Assembly: GCA_035565775.1 (NCBI GenBank)
Contig: DATMRW010000007.1
Span: 95,631-159,630, forward strand
Direction of reading: 5' to 3'
DNA from: PRO6 sp035565775
Lineage (GTDB): Bacteria; Pseudomonadota; Alphaproteobacteria; Rhizobiales; Xanthobacteraceae
DNA: 64,000 nt
The position numbers and the translations under genes were made by a program. Below, piece after piece: positions 1-8,739 of this stretch. Numbering within the stretch: the first letter of the stretch is position 1; each line of letters begins with the position of its first letter. Below the pieces are notes generated by a model. That model saw only the letters and a program-made list of their open reading frames with translations. It did no database searches and was not told where the DNA came from.

Positions 1-926
1 TAGGGGGATTGGCCGATGTAATACAGCGCGCTGTCCCAGGTCGCGACGCGAAAATAGCCGGTGGAGGGGTCGAAGGTGAGGTTCGACACGATCCAGGAGA
101 TCGGCTTGTTCGTGATCAGGATGACCAGCGTCAGCATCGAAGCCAGCCCGATCACCAATGCCTTCCAGCGGGGCGAGATGTTGTGCAGCAGTCGATCATA
201 GACGAAGGTGAAAATGACGATGATGAAAGAGATGAGGGGGGCAGACGACACCGCGAGAACGCAGCCCCCGAGACAGCCCGCCGCGAGCACCAGGCGGCGC
301 GGCTGCATGAACAGGAACAGCGCTCCGGCCACGACGCAAAAGGTTCCGTAGAGGATCGGGTGGGGAAAGGTCGAGAAGGCGCGCACTAGGCCCGAGCGAT
401 ACTCAGGCTCGAGCAGCGGCAGCCCCCACAGACTTGCGATGATGTTGTTCGTGACGATGCTTTGCGTGAGATGTTCGAGCGCCGCCAGCGCGACGATGAC
501 GATCGCGATCGGCCCAAGAATGCGCACGAAGGAAAATTGTGCGGCGGGAGTGATGTAGAAGGCTCGCCCGATGAAGTAGGCACCGCCGAATTCGAGAACC
601 AGCGCGGCGGCGGATGTCCATGATGCCGGGTCGGCCTGCAGGATGGCCACCATCATCCAGACCGAGGCCACGGCGACAAAGACATCGGCGAGCACGAGGT
701 GCCTGTTATGCCGAAACTGCAATAATGCCGGCGCCAGCAGCAGAATGATTGCGATCCGGCCGGGGATGAGTTTGGCATCGCCGACATAGATCGTCATCGT
801 CGCCGGCATGAACACAGCGATCAGCAAAAACCACGTGACTGCCGTGTGCGTGGCATCGCGGGCGGCAATTTGCCGGGTCACTGCTAGCGATGGCCGGGAA
901 AATGTCTGCTGGCGGGGCGGCCCCAT
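1..926 (-). CDS. O-antigen polymerase/ligase-like membrane protein (3' end outside window)
   Basis: An open frame runs leftward from an ATG at 926 to the window edge with no stop, about 308 codons, so the C-terminus is missing. Translation gives a very hydrophobic protein with successive membrane segments, for example around residues 20-40 (WFLLIAVFMPATMTIYVG), then several more. A segment near residue 180 (RAFSTFPHPILYGTF) resembles the conserved loop of the Wzy/O-antigen ligase superfamily, in which an arginine is followed by an HP.xxG element. Proteins of this family polymerise or ligate sugar repeats at the inner membrane. The next four genes are glycosyltransferases and a FemAB-like protein, which fits an exopolysaccharide locus. 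The family call is from motif and topology only; other multi-pass polysaccharide proteins are possible. Confidence 0.72.
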   Translation of the reverse strand, partial: MGPPRQQTFSRPSLAVTRQIAARDATHTAVTWFLLIAVFMPATMTIYVGDAKLIPGRIAIILLLAPALLQFRHNRHLVLADVFVAVASVWMMVAILQADPASWTSAAALVLEFGGAYFIGRAFYITPAAQFSFVRILGPIAIVIVALAALEHLTQSIVTNNIIASLWGLPLLEPEYRSGLVRAFSTFPHPILYGTFCVVAGALFLFMQPRRLVLAAGCLGGCVLAVSSAPLISFIIVIFTFVYDRLLHNISPRWKALVIGLASMLTLVILITNKPISWIVSNLTFDPSTGYFRVATWDSALYYIGQSP

Positions 927-1074
927 ATTTACCTGCGTGGAATTAAATGAGATATAATGACTGAATTTATTATCAGTTTTTTGTGGCGCTGACTATTTGA
1001 ATTATCTACTGTTCGAGGCATACTGAATAAATTGTGGCCGCCAAGCGGACCGACCCTGATCAAGGCTCACCCGC

Positions 1075-1935
1075 ATGTCCCCGATTTCGTCGTCTCAAAT
1101 GGTTCTTTCGCCAATTAATGTTGAATCATCGAAGGTTGTCGAGTTGCCGAGGCCGCAGGTGCGGCCCCGTATTCAAGTCTTCAGCGTGGCCAACCGGCGC
1201 GATATCCTGACGCGCGACCTATTGCGGTCACCAGAAATTAAATCAGGAAAAATAAATGTTACGGTTATCTGGAATGCTTTGTCCGCATCGCACGCTTATT
1301 CGCGCGCGATGGATATGGCGACGGCCGACATTGTTGTGTTCGTCCATCAGGATGTGTACTTCCCCGATGGCTGGTTCCATCGCATGCGGGCTGCCTGCGA
1401 TGCGCTGACCAAGCGCGACCCGAGCTGGGCGGTGGCGGGGGTCTGCGGCATCACGCCTGAAGGCGAGTTTGTCGGGCACCTCTGGGATTCCGGGCTGGCG
1501 GACGTTTGCGGGCAGCCGTTCGATCCTCCGCGGCAGGCCATCAGCCTCGATGAGGTGGTGCTGATCGTCCGGCGCTCGTCCGGAGTGACGTTCGACGAGG
1601 AGATGCTGTCGTTTCACCTTTATGGCACCGACATCGTGCTCGAGGCGCGCTCGCGCGGCAAGACGGCGTATGTCGTCGACCTGCCGCTGATCCACAACAG
1701 CAAGGCGAATGTCCGGCTCGACCACTCGTACGGCGATGCTTACTCCTATATGGTGAGGAAATGGCGGTCTTATCTGCCGCTGCCGACGGTGATCGTGAAG
1801 CTGACCCGCAATCCATTGCCGTTGTTCTTCCGGCGGCTGCGGCTCAAATACAAGACCGTGATGCGCGCCTCCACGCTGCATCCGATGCTCCCGAACCCGG
1901 AGGAGAAGGCGAGGGAGCTGGGATTCGACAGATAG
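1075..1935 (+). CDS. Glycosyltransferase, family 2-like
   Basis: A 286-residue soluble protein. After a variable first 30 residues it has a GT-A-like core: a beta strand IQVFSVANRRDIL, then SRAMDMATADIVVFVHQDVYFP at about residues 75-97, where HQDVYFP takes the place of the usual DxD metal/sugar-nucleotide motif and resembles the domain seen in LPS and capsule glycosyltransferases that modify repeat units. The ATG at 1075 follows a weak AAGG. It is transcribed away from the polymerase-like gene ending at 926, so the 148 bp between them must hold two promoters. Probably transfers a sugar to the exopolysaccharide made by this locus; donor and acceptor cannot be read from sequence. Confidence 0.75.
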   Translation: MSPISSSQMVLSPINVESSKVVELPRPQVRPRIQVFSVANRRDILTRDLLRSPEIKSGKINVTVIWNALSASHAYSRAMDMATADIVVFVHQDVYFPDGWFHRMRAACDALTKRDPSWAVAGVCGITPEGEFVGHLWDSGLADVCGQPFDPPRQAISLDEVVLIVRRSSGVTFDEEMLSFHLYGTDIVLEARSRGKTAYVVDLPLIHNSKANVRLDHSYGDAYSYMVRKWRSYLPLPTVIVKLTRNPLPLFFRRLRLKYKTVMRASTLHPMLPNPEEKARELGFDR

Positions 1936-1973
1936 GCCGGCACTTGGCTGACGAGGCGGGAATGCCGCCTTCG

Positions 1974-3017
1974 TCAGGCCTTATGTTCGCGCTGCTGTGT
2001 GAGGGGAAATTTCGGCGCGCCTGTCAGTCCGCGCAGGCCATCGCGCAAGCCCAGCATGGCCATCTTGCCTGACGATGGGCCAGCCAGGATGCTGTAGCGC
2101 AGGGCGTAGAGCAGGCCGATGGCAAAATGATTCAGCAACAGCCAGCCGGCAAAGCGCTTTGCGTAGAGTATTCGGTTGCGTTCGCTGAGATAGATCGACA
2201 GCGGCGACCGGGTCTTTGAATCGTGGCCCGAGCCGATGGTGGTGCCGCCGACGTGCTGCGTCACGGCTTTGGCGGCGAAGCCGATGCGGTGCCTGCCGCG
2301 CCGCCGCCCCCAGTCGAGATCCTCCATATAGAGGAAGTAATCTTCGGCCATCAGGCCGACATCCTCGACGAACTGCCGCGTGACCAGAACGCAGGCTCCG
2401 CTGATGGCGTCGATCATGTCGAGCTCGGCGCTGCTGGGCTCGCTGCCCGCCGGGCGATGGCGTCCAACGGCGATCATGCGTCCGCTCAGCCGCGCCCAAC
2501 GTAGGCCATAGCTGATCACCTCATTCGGCTCGTTCTCGAAAACCAGCGTGCCGCCGACCATGCCAAACCCTTCGCGCGATTTGGCGATCAGTTCGGTCAA
2601 GCAATCGGGGTGGACCTCGGTATCCGGATTGAGGATCAATGCCGCGTCCCAATCGGTGCGACCGATCATCTGTTCGAGCCACGCATTCACGCCGCCGCCA
2701 TAGCCAAAATTGTCTTTGGCAAGGCCGATATGAACGAGGCCGTCGCGACTTGAAAAACGGAATGACGCGTGCGTGACGAAGCGGTCGGTCTTTCGATTGG
2801 CAGGCTCATGCACGTCAGGCGCGGCTTGAAGAGTTTGTCCCGGGCCGGACACCGTGGCGATGAGCTGATCATAGGCGGCGCGCCGGCCATTCTCGCAGAT
2901 ATAGACGCTGAACGTCGGCCACCGCGACCGGGCGAGCGATTTCAGGCAGCGGTCGATGTCGTCGGCATTGCGATAGCCGACGATCAGGACGATGAGATGG
3001 AAGGGATCAGCCGTCAT
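1974..3017 (-). CDS. Glycosyltransferase family 2 (rhamnosyltransferase-like)
   Basis: A 347-residue GT2 enzyme. The N-terminus reads LIVLIVGYRNADDIDRCLKSL, the typical start of rhamnosyl/galactofuranosyl transferases, and AALILNPDTEVHPDCL holds the DxD-like nucleotide-sugar site near residue 130. A later EDLDWGRRRGRHRIGF stretch matches the conserved ED..W catalytic region of the family. The start codon at 3017 overlaps the end of the next gene upstream (stop at 3007), so the two glycosyltransferases are translationally coupled. Acts at the cytoplasmic face of the inner membrane in surface polysaccharide assembly. The specific sugar is unknown. Confidence 0.85.
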   Translation of the reverse strand: MTADPFHLIVLIVGYRNADDIDRCLKSLARSRWPTFSVYICENGRRAAYDQLIATVSGPGQTLQAAPDVHEPANRKTDRFVTHASFRFSSRDGLVHIGLAKDNFGYGGGVNAWLEQMIGRTDWDAALILNPDTEVHPDCLTELIAKSREGFGMVGGTLVFENEPNEVISYGLRWARLSGRMIAVGRHRPAGSEPSSAELDMIDAISGACVLVTRQFVEDVGLMAEDYFLYMEDLDWGRRRGRHRIGFAAKAVTQHVGGTTIGSGHDSKTRSPLSIYLSERNRILYAKRFAGWLLLNHFAIGLLYALRYSILAGPSSGKMAMLGLRDGLRGLTGAPKFPLTQQREHKA

Positions 3018-4155
3018 GGCCGAAACACGCCATCATGGCCTTGCGCCGCCGCTCGGCGACGAGGGGCCAGGTGAACTGCTGCGCCCGGTCGGCCGCGGCT
3101 ATTGCCATGCGCTGACGCAGATCAGGATCGTTGGCGAGTTCGCGCAGCGTATCGATCCAGCCGTCGCGATCATAGGCGTCACGGATATAGCCCTCGCGAC
3201 CGTCGCGAATGACGTGGCCGCCGCCCATCGCGGTGGTGATGACGGGCAGCTCCGCGCCGCAGGCCTCGTAGATTACCAACGGGCTGCCTTCCTCAAGCGT
3301 GGGAAAAAGAAAGACATCGGCGCTGCGATAGAGCCCGCCGATATTTTTCATGTAGTCGAAGGTGAGAACATCGTCGCGCGCGAGAATGTGAGCGCAGGTC
3401 TCACTGATCGCCGGCTCCATCTCGCCAACCAGAACCAGCCGTCCCTTGATCCCGCTGCGCGCCCACATGTCGAGAAGCAGATGCGCGCCTTTGCGTACGC
3501 AGATCGCGCCGACGAAGATTGCGGTGATGCCGTCGCAGGGAGGCAACTCTTTGCCGGCGCGGCTCATGCGCTCCGGGTCCCAGCCATAAGTCGCCGCGAG
3601 CTGCTTTGATGCGGGAATGCCGTTCTCCAACAGCGAGCTGCTGACCAGTGGGCTCGGGCTGATGATGTAGTCCGCGAGCGACGACACTCGCCGCTCGCCC
3701 TCGATATGGACGTCAGTGATTCCATGCTGGGGCCGAATGCCGAGGCGGAAATAGGCATTGTCGAGCAGGCGCTTCGCGGTGGCCGTGTGGCAATTGAATT
3801 GTTCGCGGAAAATCATGATGCCGCGGCGGCGCAATTCCTCGATGGTGGCGAGGCTCGCATCGGGCCAGAGATACGCGCCAATGGGCGGCGCGGTGATGTG
3901 CTTCATTTGGGAGAGAAACGCCGCCTCGATCTCGCACGCGGCCTTTTTGCGCAACCATCGGTAGGGAATGGGCGAGGTCCAGCTCGGCAGAGTTTCAAGA
4001 ACTTCCACCGAAGACAATTTTTCCTTGCATCTGGGTGTGACGATGGAGATGCGAAAATCGCTTCCCGCCATCCCCGCGGCAATGGAGCTGCAGCTATAGC
4101 CGACGCCCTTTCCATTGAGGGGCAATGGCATCAATACGCCTAAGGAAATCGTCAT
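3007..4155 (-). CDS. Glycosyltransferase family 4 (GT-B fold)
   Basis: A 382-residue GT-B protein. The C-terminal half has the usual family 4 elements: AIFVGAICVRKGAHLLLDMW near residue 215, and ADVFLFPTLEEGSPLVIYEA near residue 285, which includes the EGSP..IYEA form of the E-x7-E nucleotide-sugar motif. It heads a minus-strand pair with the overlapping GT2 gene at 1974-3017. Its start lies in an AT-rich intergenic stretch that contains an ATTAAATG octamer (4193-4200), which recurs upstream of other genes in this locus. Likely adds one sugar of the repeat unit. Confidence 0.87.
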   Translation of the reverse strand: MTISLGVLMPLPLNGKGVGYSCSSIAAGMAGSDFRISIVTPRCKEKLSSVEVLETLPSWTSPIPYRWLRKKAACEIEAAFLSQMKHITAPPIGAYLWPDASLATIEELRRRGIMIFREQFNCHTATAKRLLDNAYFRLGIRPQHGITDVHIEGERRVSSLADYIISPSPLVSSSLLENGIPASKQLAATYGWDPERMSRAGKELPPCDGITAIFVGAICVRKGAHLLLDMWARSGIKGRLVLVGEMEPAISETCAHILARDDVLTFDYMKNIGGLYRSADVFLFPTLEEGSPLVIYEACGAELPVITTAMGGGHVIRDGREGYIRDAYDRDGWIDTLRELANDPDLRQRMAIAAADRAQQFTWPLVAERRRKAMMACFGHDG

Positions 4156-4229
4156 GGCTGCCTGAGTGGCACAATGAAATAAACAGAATTGTCATTTAAT
4201 AATTAAATAGGTTGAGGATTGCAAACCAA

Positions 4230-5402
4230 TCATTTCGACTGGCGTGCGCCGCTTCGCCACTTCCGCTTTGCGCTCTTCAGCCAATCGGCGTGCGCCATCA
4301 AGTGCTTGGCGGCCCGATTGAAAGTGCCCGCGAGCCAGCGTGCGCCATTAACCATCAAGGGCTTCGGGCGCGACGCAAAAATGTAGATGTTGGCCTCCTG
4401 CCAGTGGCGAGTGGCGAGGCGTTCCTTGTACGGCGCATCGCCGATACCGAAGTCGATCACGCGCGCGTGATTACTGCTCTCGTTCTCGTGAAGGGATTCG
4501 AGTGTCGCCATGATCAGATACAGGCCCGGCGCGTAGTCGGAGAAGGCGGCGTCGAAGGACAGGTACTCGCTGAGAAAGGTTCCGTTCCGAAGCGAGCCGA
4601 TCCAGAAGGCGGCGGGGCGTTCGTCGAGGTAAAGGACCGAGCCGCGCAGCCAGCCGCGTGCGGCTTCGAACTCGAGACGCGCGCGCACCACCGCCGTCGG
4701 TGCAAAGCCGACATTCAGGCGGCGTTGATAGGACGTGGCGGCGATACGCTCGGCATCGTCGATCAGGCGGTCGATGTCGGCGGCGGTCTGATAGTGGAGG
4801 ATCGCCACCGATTTGAAGTTTTCGCTGAGAATACGGGCCCGTTTGCGCTGCTGGTAGCGTTCGTTCTGGGACAGGGATTTGCTGAACGGCACGCCTTTCT
4901 CCGGCAGGTCGCGAACACGCCGTGTCTGGGCATTGATCGCGTGGTCGGCCTGCCACCATCGCGGCGCGTGACGCGCGTATTCACTGAGCGCGGCATCGGT
5001 TGGCGGCGCATGGAAAAATACTGCATCCGCCTCCCCGCGATCGAGCGCGAGCATGAGCCGCTCGGTGAGGAGCTTGGCGTTGTCGCCTGTGATGTCGCCG
5101 AGCCAGCCGCCGTGAACGACATTGAGGACGCGAAGCGTCGGCATCGCGAGTTGATGATAGCCAAGCCTGACCGCCGGCTTCACCCTGTCGAGACGCGCGA
5201 TGAGCACAGCGCGCGGAGTGCCATGCTCGTAAAGAACGACGACATGCGGTCGCTCCGTTTCGGAAAACAGTTCGGTGATGAAAAGGAAGAAATCGAGGTC
5301 GGCGTCGCGGCACGGCGCGCATGAATCCCAGAAGCTGCGAAGCTGCTCGATCCTTTCGCGCGTCGTCAGGATTTCAATATGTAAGGAAGCGATTCCGTCC
5401 AT
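4230..5402 (-). CDS. FemAB/CelD-like GNAT-fold acyltransferase
   Basis: A 390-residue protein with the BioF2/CelD-type acetyltransferase layout (Pfam Acetyltransf_6). The N-terminal part carries EILTTRERIEQLRSFWDSC, and the C-terminal GNAT core shows PAAFWIGSLRNGTFLSEYLS followed by APGLYLIMATLESLHENE and VIDFGIGDAPYKERL. This last D-x-G-x-GD-xx-YK signature is common to CelD and FemAB-related proteins encoded in exopolysaccharide clusters. It probably acylates, or transfers an aminoacyl group to, a polysaccharide or its precursor. The start is at 5402, and two copies of ATTAAATG lie 37 and 61 bp upstream. The substrate is not known. Confidence 0.78.
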   Translation of the reverse strand: MDGIASLHIEILTTRERIEQLRSFWDSCAPCRDADLDFFLFITELFSETERPHVVVLYEHGTPRAVLIARLDRVKPAVRLGYHQLAMPTLRVLNVVHGGWLGDITGDNAKLLTERLMLALDRGEADAVFFHAPPTDAALSEYARHAPRWWQADHAINAQTRRVRDLPEKGVPFSKSLSQNERYQQRKRARILSENFKSVAILHYQTAADIDRLIDDAERIAATSYQRRLNVGFAPTAVVRARLEFEAARGWLRGSVLYLDERPAAFWIGSLRNGTFLSEYLSFDAAFSDYAPGLYLIMATLESLHENESSNHARVIDFGIGDAPYKERLATRHWQEANIYIFASRPKPLMVNGARWLAGTFNRAAKHLMAHADWLKSAKRKWRSGARQSK

Positions 5403-5907
5403 GGGTGGGCCGTGCTCAAGAGGACAACGGGCAATCTCATTAAATGTCGAATCCGAGCGTATATTAAATGTTCGAGTAAATCCACTTCTTCATATTCGGC
5501 GAGTTAATCCCGCCTCGCAGTGTCTTTTCTTCGCTGGAGTCCCAAGTATAGAATCAAGGTGGGCGCTGTGGTGAGTCGGCGTGCGGTCGCGTTGCGGTGA
5601 TTTGCTGATCAGCTCGTTGCATAATCGAAGTATCAGCAGCAGCCGGCGAATTGATTAGGTAAGAAAACGATCGCGCATAATTTCTTACTTCGCGCGAGAT
5701 TGATGCTCCAGGTGCGTAAGTGTGTCGGTGCCAGCTACCGAAGGTAGCAATCAGTTTTCGTTGCGTGTTGAGAAGACAAAAAAAGTCAGATGCCGTCCCA
5801 AAATAATTTAATGGCCGCCAAGTTGTCTCAAAAAAGCCGTCCGCCGACGTCCATTACTTGTGCGGGGAAACTGGTCATGTCGATCAGTACTACGCAGGAG
5901 CTATAAT
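5403..5907. other. 505-bp AT-rich divergent intergenic region
   Basis: Lies between the divergently transcribed FemAB-like gene and the secreted beta-helix gene. It is clearly lower in GC than its surroundings. It contains two ATTAAATG copies 24 bp apart (5439-5446, 5463-5470), each followed by TCGA or TTCGA. Near the right end is GGCCGCCAAG (5813-5822), which also occurs at 1036-1045 upstream of another gene of the locus. No convincing coding frame is present. A regulatory role for both flanking genes is the likely explanation. Confidence 0.5.
5439..5470. promoter_or_regulatory. Paired ATTAAATG boxes
   Basis: Two identical octamers at 5439-5446 and 5463-5470, centre-to-centre 24 bp, sit 37-61 bp upstream of the FemAB-like start at 5402. 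Single copies occur at 942-949 (just upstream of the polymerase-like start at 926) and, on the other strand, at 4193-4200 (38 bp upstream of the GT4 start at 4155). The shared position suggests a common regulator, but no binding evidence exists. Confidence 0.4.
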
Positions 5908-8649
5908 ATGGCAGTCAACGACGGGTCGTTAAATGCATCAGCCGGGTCGCCGCAGCTTCCTAATCTTCTGGATAGCTACGGCAACTATCGGCCTGCATGG
6001 AACGTCGCAGGGGTGGACTATCATGTAGGTGTACCGGACGGGATTTCGCTCAAGGATCCTTCGGCCATCTCCATGCAAGGCGTGACAGTCGATAAGAACG
6101 CCAAGGTAATCTACGTCACGGGAGATAACGTGACGCTGGATGGCTACAACTTCTCGCTGAGTGGCGGTTGGGAAGTTAACGTGCAGGGCGCGAACACCAC
6201 CATCAAGAATTCGTACTTTGCAATCGGGTCGAACAATCGTGCGCCGATCACCAGCACGGCGTCGGCGTCGAACATGGTCGTCTCTTATGTGACCATCGAT
6301 GGCAACAACAAGGATCCCGGCTGGGGTGGCCTCATCTCCTATCGCGGCAACAGCTTCACGGTCGAGTTCAGTGAGCTCAAGAATGCCGGCGGCGATATGA
6401 TCCAGCAGATCGATGGCGGGCGTAACAGCACGGTCATCGTTCGCAACAACCTTATCGAGAACGGCGGTATGGCGCCGGGCGCGCATGGCGACTACACCCA
6501 GCTCGCGGGCGGTCCGTTCAACGTCAGCATTGTCTACAATACGACAGTGCAGAAGGGCGGCACAACGCAGGGTCTGCAGACCGAATACGTGTCGGGTGGC
6601 GAGATCGCGCACAACACGATGATCGGTACGGTGAGCTACTTCACCTCGCTGGACATGAGCTCGATCAAGACCCAGGTCACGGTCCATGACAACTACTTCG
6701 ATTCGAGCGGCTACGGATTCATCTATCCGAACGCCGGCCCGAATGATCCGACCGGCAAGTCCGTCTTCGTCAACAACGTGAACATGAAGAACGGCTCGGT
6801 CATCCAGGACAAGAACGCGACCCCGATTCCGCCGGTCGATATTCCGCCGCCGACCAACGGCTCGGGCTCTGGTTCGGGTTCGGGAACGGGCACGGCGCCT
6901 TCCGCTCCGACGATCACCAGCTTCTCGAACGACAGCGGTGTTGCTGGTGACGGCATCACCAACGACAACACGTTGACGCTGACGGGCAAGGGCACTGCCG
7001 GCAACACCATCAAGGTGTTCGATGGCAGCAAGCAGGTCGGCTCCGCTACGGTGAAGGCCGACGGCACCTGGAGCCTGACGACTTCGGCTCTCGCGGACGG
7101 CAAACACAGCCTCACCGCGCAGGCGACCGATGCAAACGGCAAGACCAGCTCGGCATCCGCTGCGCTCGCGGTGACGATTGACACCGTGGCGCCGACCGCG
7201 CCGACCATCGTGTCGAACACCGCTGCTTCGGCGCTGGTGAATGGTGTCGTCGCGCTGTCCGGTGTTGCTGAGGCTAACGCATCGGTGCGCGTGTTCGATG
7301 GCGACAAGCAGATCGGCACCGCGACCGCGAAAGCCGACGGCACCTGGTCGTTCACCACCGACAAGCTCGCGGTGGGTAGCCACAACCTGAGCGCCAAGGC
7401 TGTCGATGCGGCCGGGAATATCGGAAATGCGTCGACCAATCTTGCGGTGACCATTCCGTCCCAGCCGACGACGCCTCCGCCGGAGACGGCGAAGCCGGGT
7501 GCACCGAGCATCACCGCGCTCACGAACGACAGCGGCGTTCCCGGCGATGGCATCACCAACCAAAATCAGCTAACGATCAAGGGCAAGGCCGATCAGAACA
7601 GCACCGTCAAGATCTTCGACGGCGCAAAGGAGATCGGCACGGTCAAGGCGGCGGCCGATGGCTCGTGGAGCTTTACCTCGGGTGCGCTCAAGGATGGTGA
7701 TCACAGCCTGACCGCCAAGGTCGTCAACGGCACCGTTACCAGCGATGCCTCGGCGCCGATGGTTGTGACCGTCGATACGGTCGCGCCGAATGCTCCGTCC
7801 TTGAACGTCTACACCGAGAAGGGCGATGCCGTCTCCGGCAAGACCACTGCCGACCATTTCGTCATCAAGGGCACTGCGGAAGCCAACAGCTCTGTCGCGG
7901 TGTTCGATGGCAACAAGCAGATCGGCACGGCGACCGCCGACAAGAATGGTGCGTGGAGCTTCACCACCGACGCGGTGGCGACTGGCGATCACAAGTTCAC
8001 ATCGACAGCGACGGACGTTGCCGGCAATGTGAGCAAGGCCTCAGCGGCGCAGAGCGTGAGCGTCGACACGTCGCCGACCGATCCGACGTCGCCGACCGGT
8101 TCTTCGGTCAACTTCACCGATTTCTTCCAGAAGTGGGGGAGCAAGGTGACGATCAAGGGTACTGCCGATGCCAACAGCAAGGTCAGCATCTTTGATGGCG
8201 ACAGCACCAAGGCGCTCGGAACTGTGAAGGCTGCTGACGACGGCAGCTGGAGCTTCACGACGTCGCTGTCGAAGGGCGCGCATACGCTCAAGGCGAAGGT
8301 CGACGGTTCTTCGACGTTCGACAGCGGCAGCCTCGTTGTCGGCACCAGCCGCGGCGAGACGCTGAAGAGCTCCGCAGGGAACGATCTGTTCGTGAGCAAC
8401 GGTGGTGGAGACACCTTCGTGTTCGCCAAGGACTTCGGTCACGACACGATCAAGGACTTTACGGCGTATGGTCGCAACCATGATGTCGTGCAGTTCAGCA
8501 AAAGCGTCTTCGACAATTTTGCTGACGTTCTCTCGCACGCATCGCAGGTCGGTCGGGATGTGGTGATTTCGGCAGGTCCGAATGACTCGCTGACGTTGAA
8601 GAACGTCAAGCTGTGGTCGCTCGATAAGAGCGATTTCCACTTCGCCTAG
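5908..8649 (+). CDS. Type I secreted beta-helix / Ig-like repeat protein
   Basis: A 913-residue protein. The start at 5908 is chosen because GCAGGAG lies 8 bp upstream. There is no N-terminal signal peptide. Residues 45-300 look like a right-handed parallel beta-helix, with repeated short strands ending in N or D (for example NVTLDGYNFSLSGGWEVNVQ, TTIKNSYF, VIVRNNLIENG). A Gly-Ser linker follows near residue 320. Next come four clear bacterial Ig-like domains (about 331-427, 428-517, 529-627, 628-721), each with a VFDG..IGT..ADGTWSFTT core, and a fifth degenerate one to 812. The last 100 residues hold one RTX-like turn (SAGNDLFVSNGGGDTFVF) and a short hydrophobic tail ending DFHFA, typical of type I secretion signals. 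The exporter genes follow directly. It may be an adhesin or a polysaccharide-modifying enzyme; the beta-helix is compatible with lyase or epimerase activity, but no catalytic residues can be assigned. Confidence 0.85.
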   Translation: MAVNDGSLNASAGSPQLPNLLDSYGNYRPAWNVAGVDYHVGVPDGISLKDPSAISMQGVTVDKNAKVIYVTGDNVTLDGYNFSLSGGWEVNVQGANTTIKNSYFAIGSNNRAPITSTASASNMVVSYVTIDGNNKDPGWGGLISYRGNSFTVEFSELKNAGGDMIQQIDGGRNSTVIVRNNLIENGGMAPGAHGDYTQLAGGPFNVSIVYNTTVQKGGTTQGLQTEYVSGGEIAHNTMIGTVSYFTSLDMSSIKTQVTVHDNYFDSSGYGFIYPNAGPNDPTGKSVFVNNVNMKNGSVIQDKNATPIPPVDIPPPTNGSGSGSGSGTGTAPSAPTITSFSNDSGVAGDGITNDNTLTLTGKGTAGNTIKVFDGSKQVGSATVKADGTWSLTTSALADGKHSLTAQATDANGKTSSASAALAVTIDTVAPTAPTIVSNTAASALVNGVVALSGVAEANASVRVFDGDKQIGTATAKADGTWSFTTDKLAVGSHNLSAKAVDAAGNIGNASTNLAVTIPSQPTTPPPETAKPGAPSITALTNDSGVPGDGITNQNQLTIKGKADQNSTVKIFDGAKEIGTVKAAADGSWSFTSGALKDGDHSLTAKVVNGTVTSDASAPMVVTVDTVAPNAPSLNVYTEKGDAVSGKTTADHFVIKGTAEANSSVAVFDGNKQIGTATADKNGAWSFTTDAVATGDHKFTSTATDVAGNVSKASAAQSVSVDTSPTDPTSPTGSSVNFTDFFQKWGSKVTIKGTADANSKVSIFDGDSTKALGTVKAADDGSWSFTTSLSKGAHTLKAKVDGSSTFDSGSLVVGTSRGETLKSSAGNDLFVSNGGGDTFVFAKDFGHDTIKDFTAYGRNHDVVQFSKSVFDNFADVLSHASQVGRDVVISAGPNDSLTLKNVKLWSLDKSDFHFA

Positions 8650-8681
8650 TTGCTGCGTTCCTTCGTATTAGAGGGTGTGAT

Positions 8682-8712
8682 CCAGAGGGCGGCGTTCCGC
8701 GCCGCTCTCTGG
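8682..8712 (+). terminator. Intercistronic hairpin, terminator-like without T-run
   Basis: A 12-bp stem with one mismatch (CCAGAGGGCGGC pairing with GCCGCTCTCTGG) sits 32 bp after the stop of the secreted protein and 27 bp before the exporter start. There is no U-tract, so it is more likely an mRNA-stabilising or partial-termination element that lets the abundant substrate be made in excess of its exporter. Confidence 0.45.
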
Positions 8713-8739
8713 TCATAGCTACTCCAAGGGAATACTCGG

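Noticed and set aside
9..389. 126-codon plus-strand frame at the left edge
   Set aside because: It is antisense to the polymerase-like membrane protein that runs off the edge; composition is charged and non-conserved.
5938..7563. 541-codon minus-strand open frame inside the secreted protein gene
   Set aside because: Arg- and Val-rich translation with no domain; the plus-strand frame has a ribosome site, repeats and an exporter downstream. Long antisense frames are common in GC-rich DNA.
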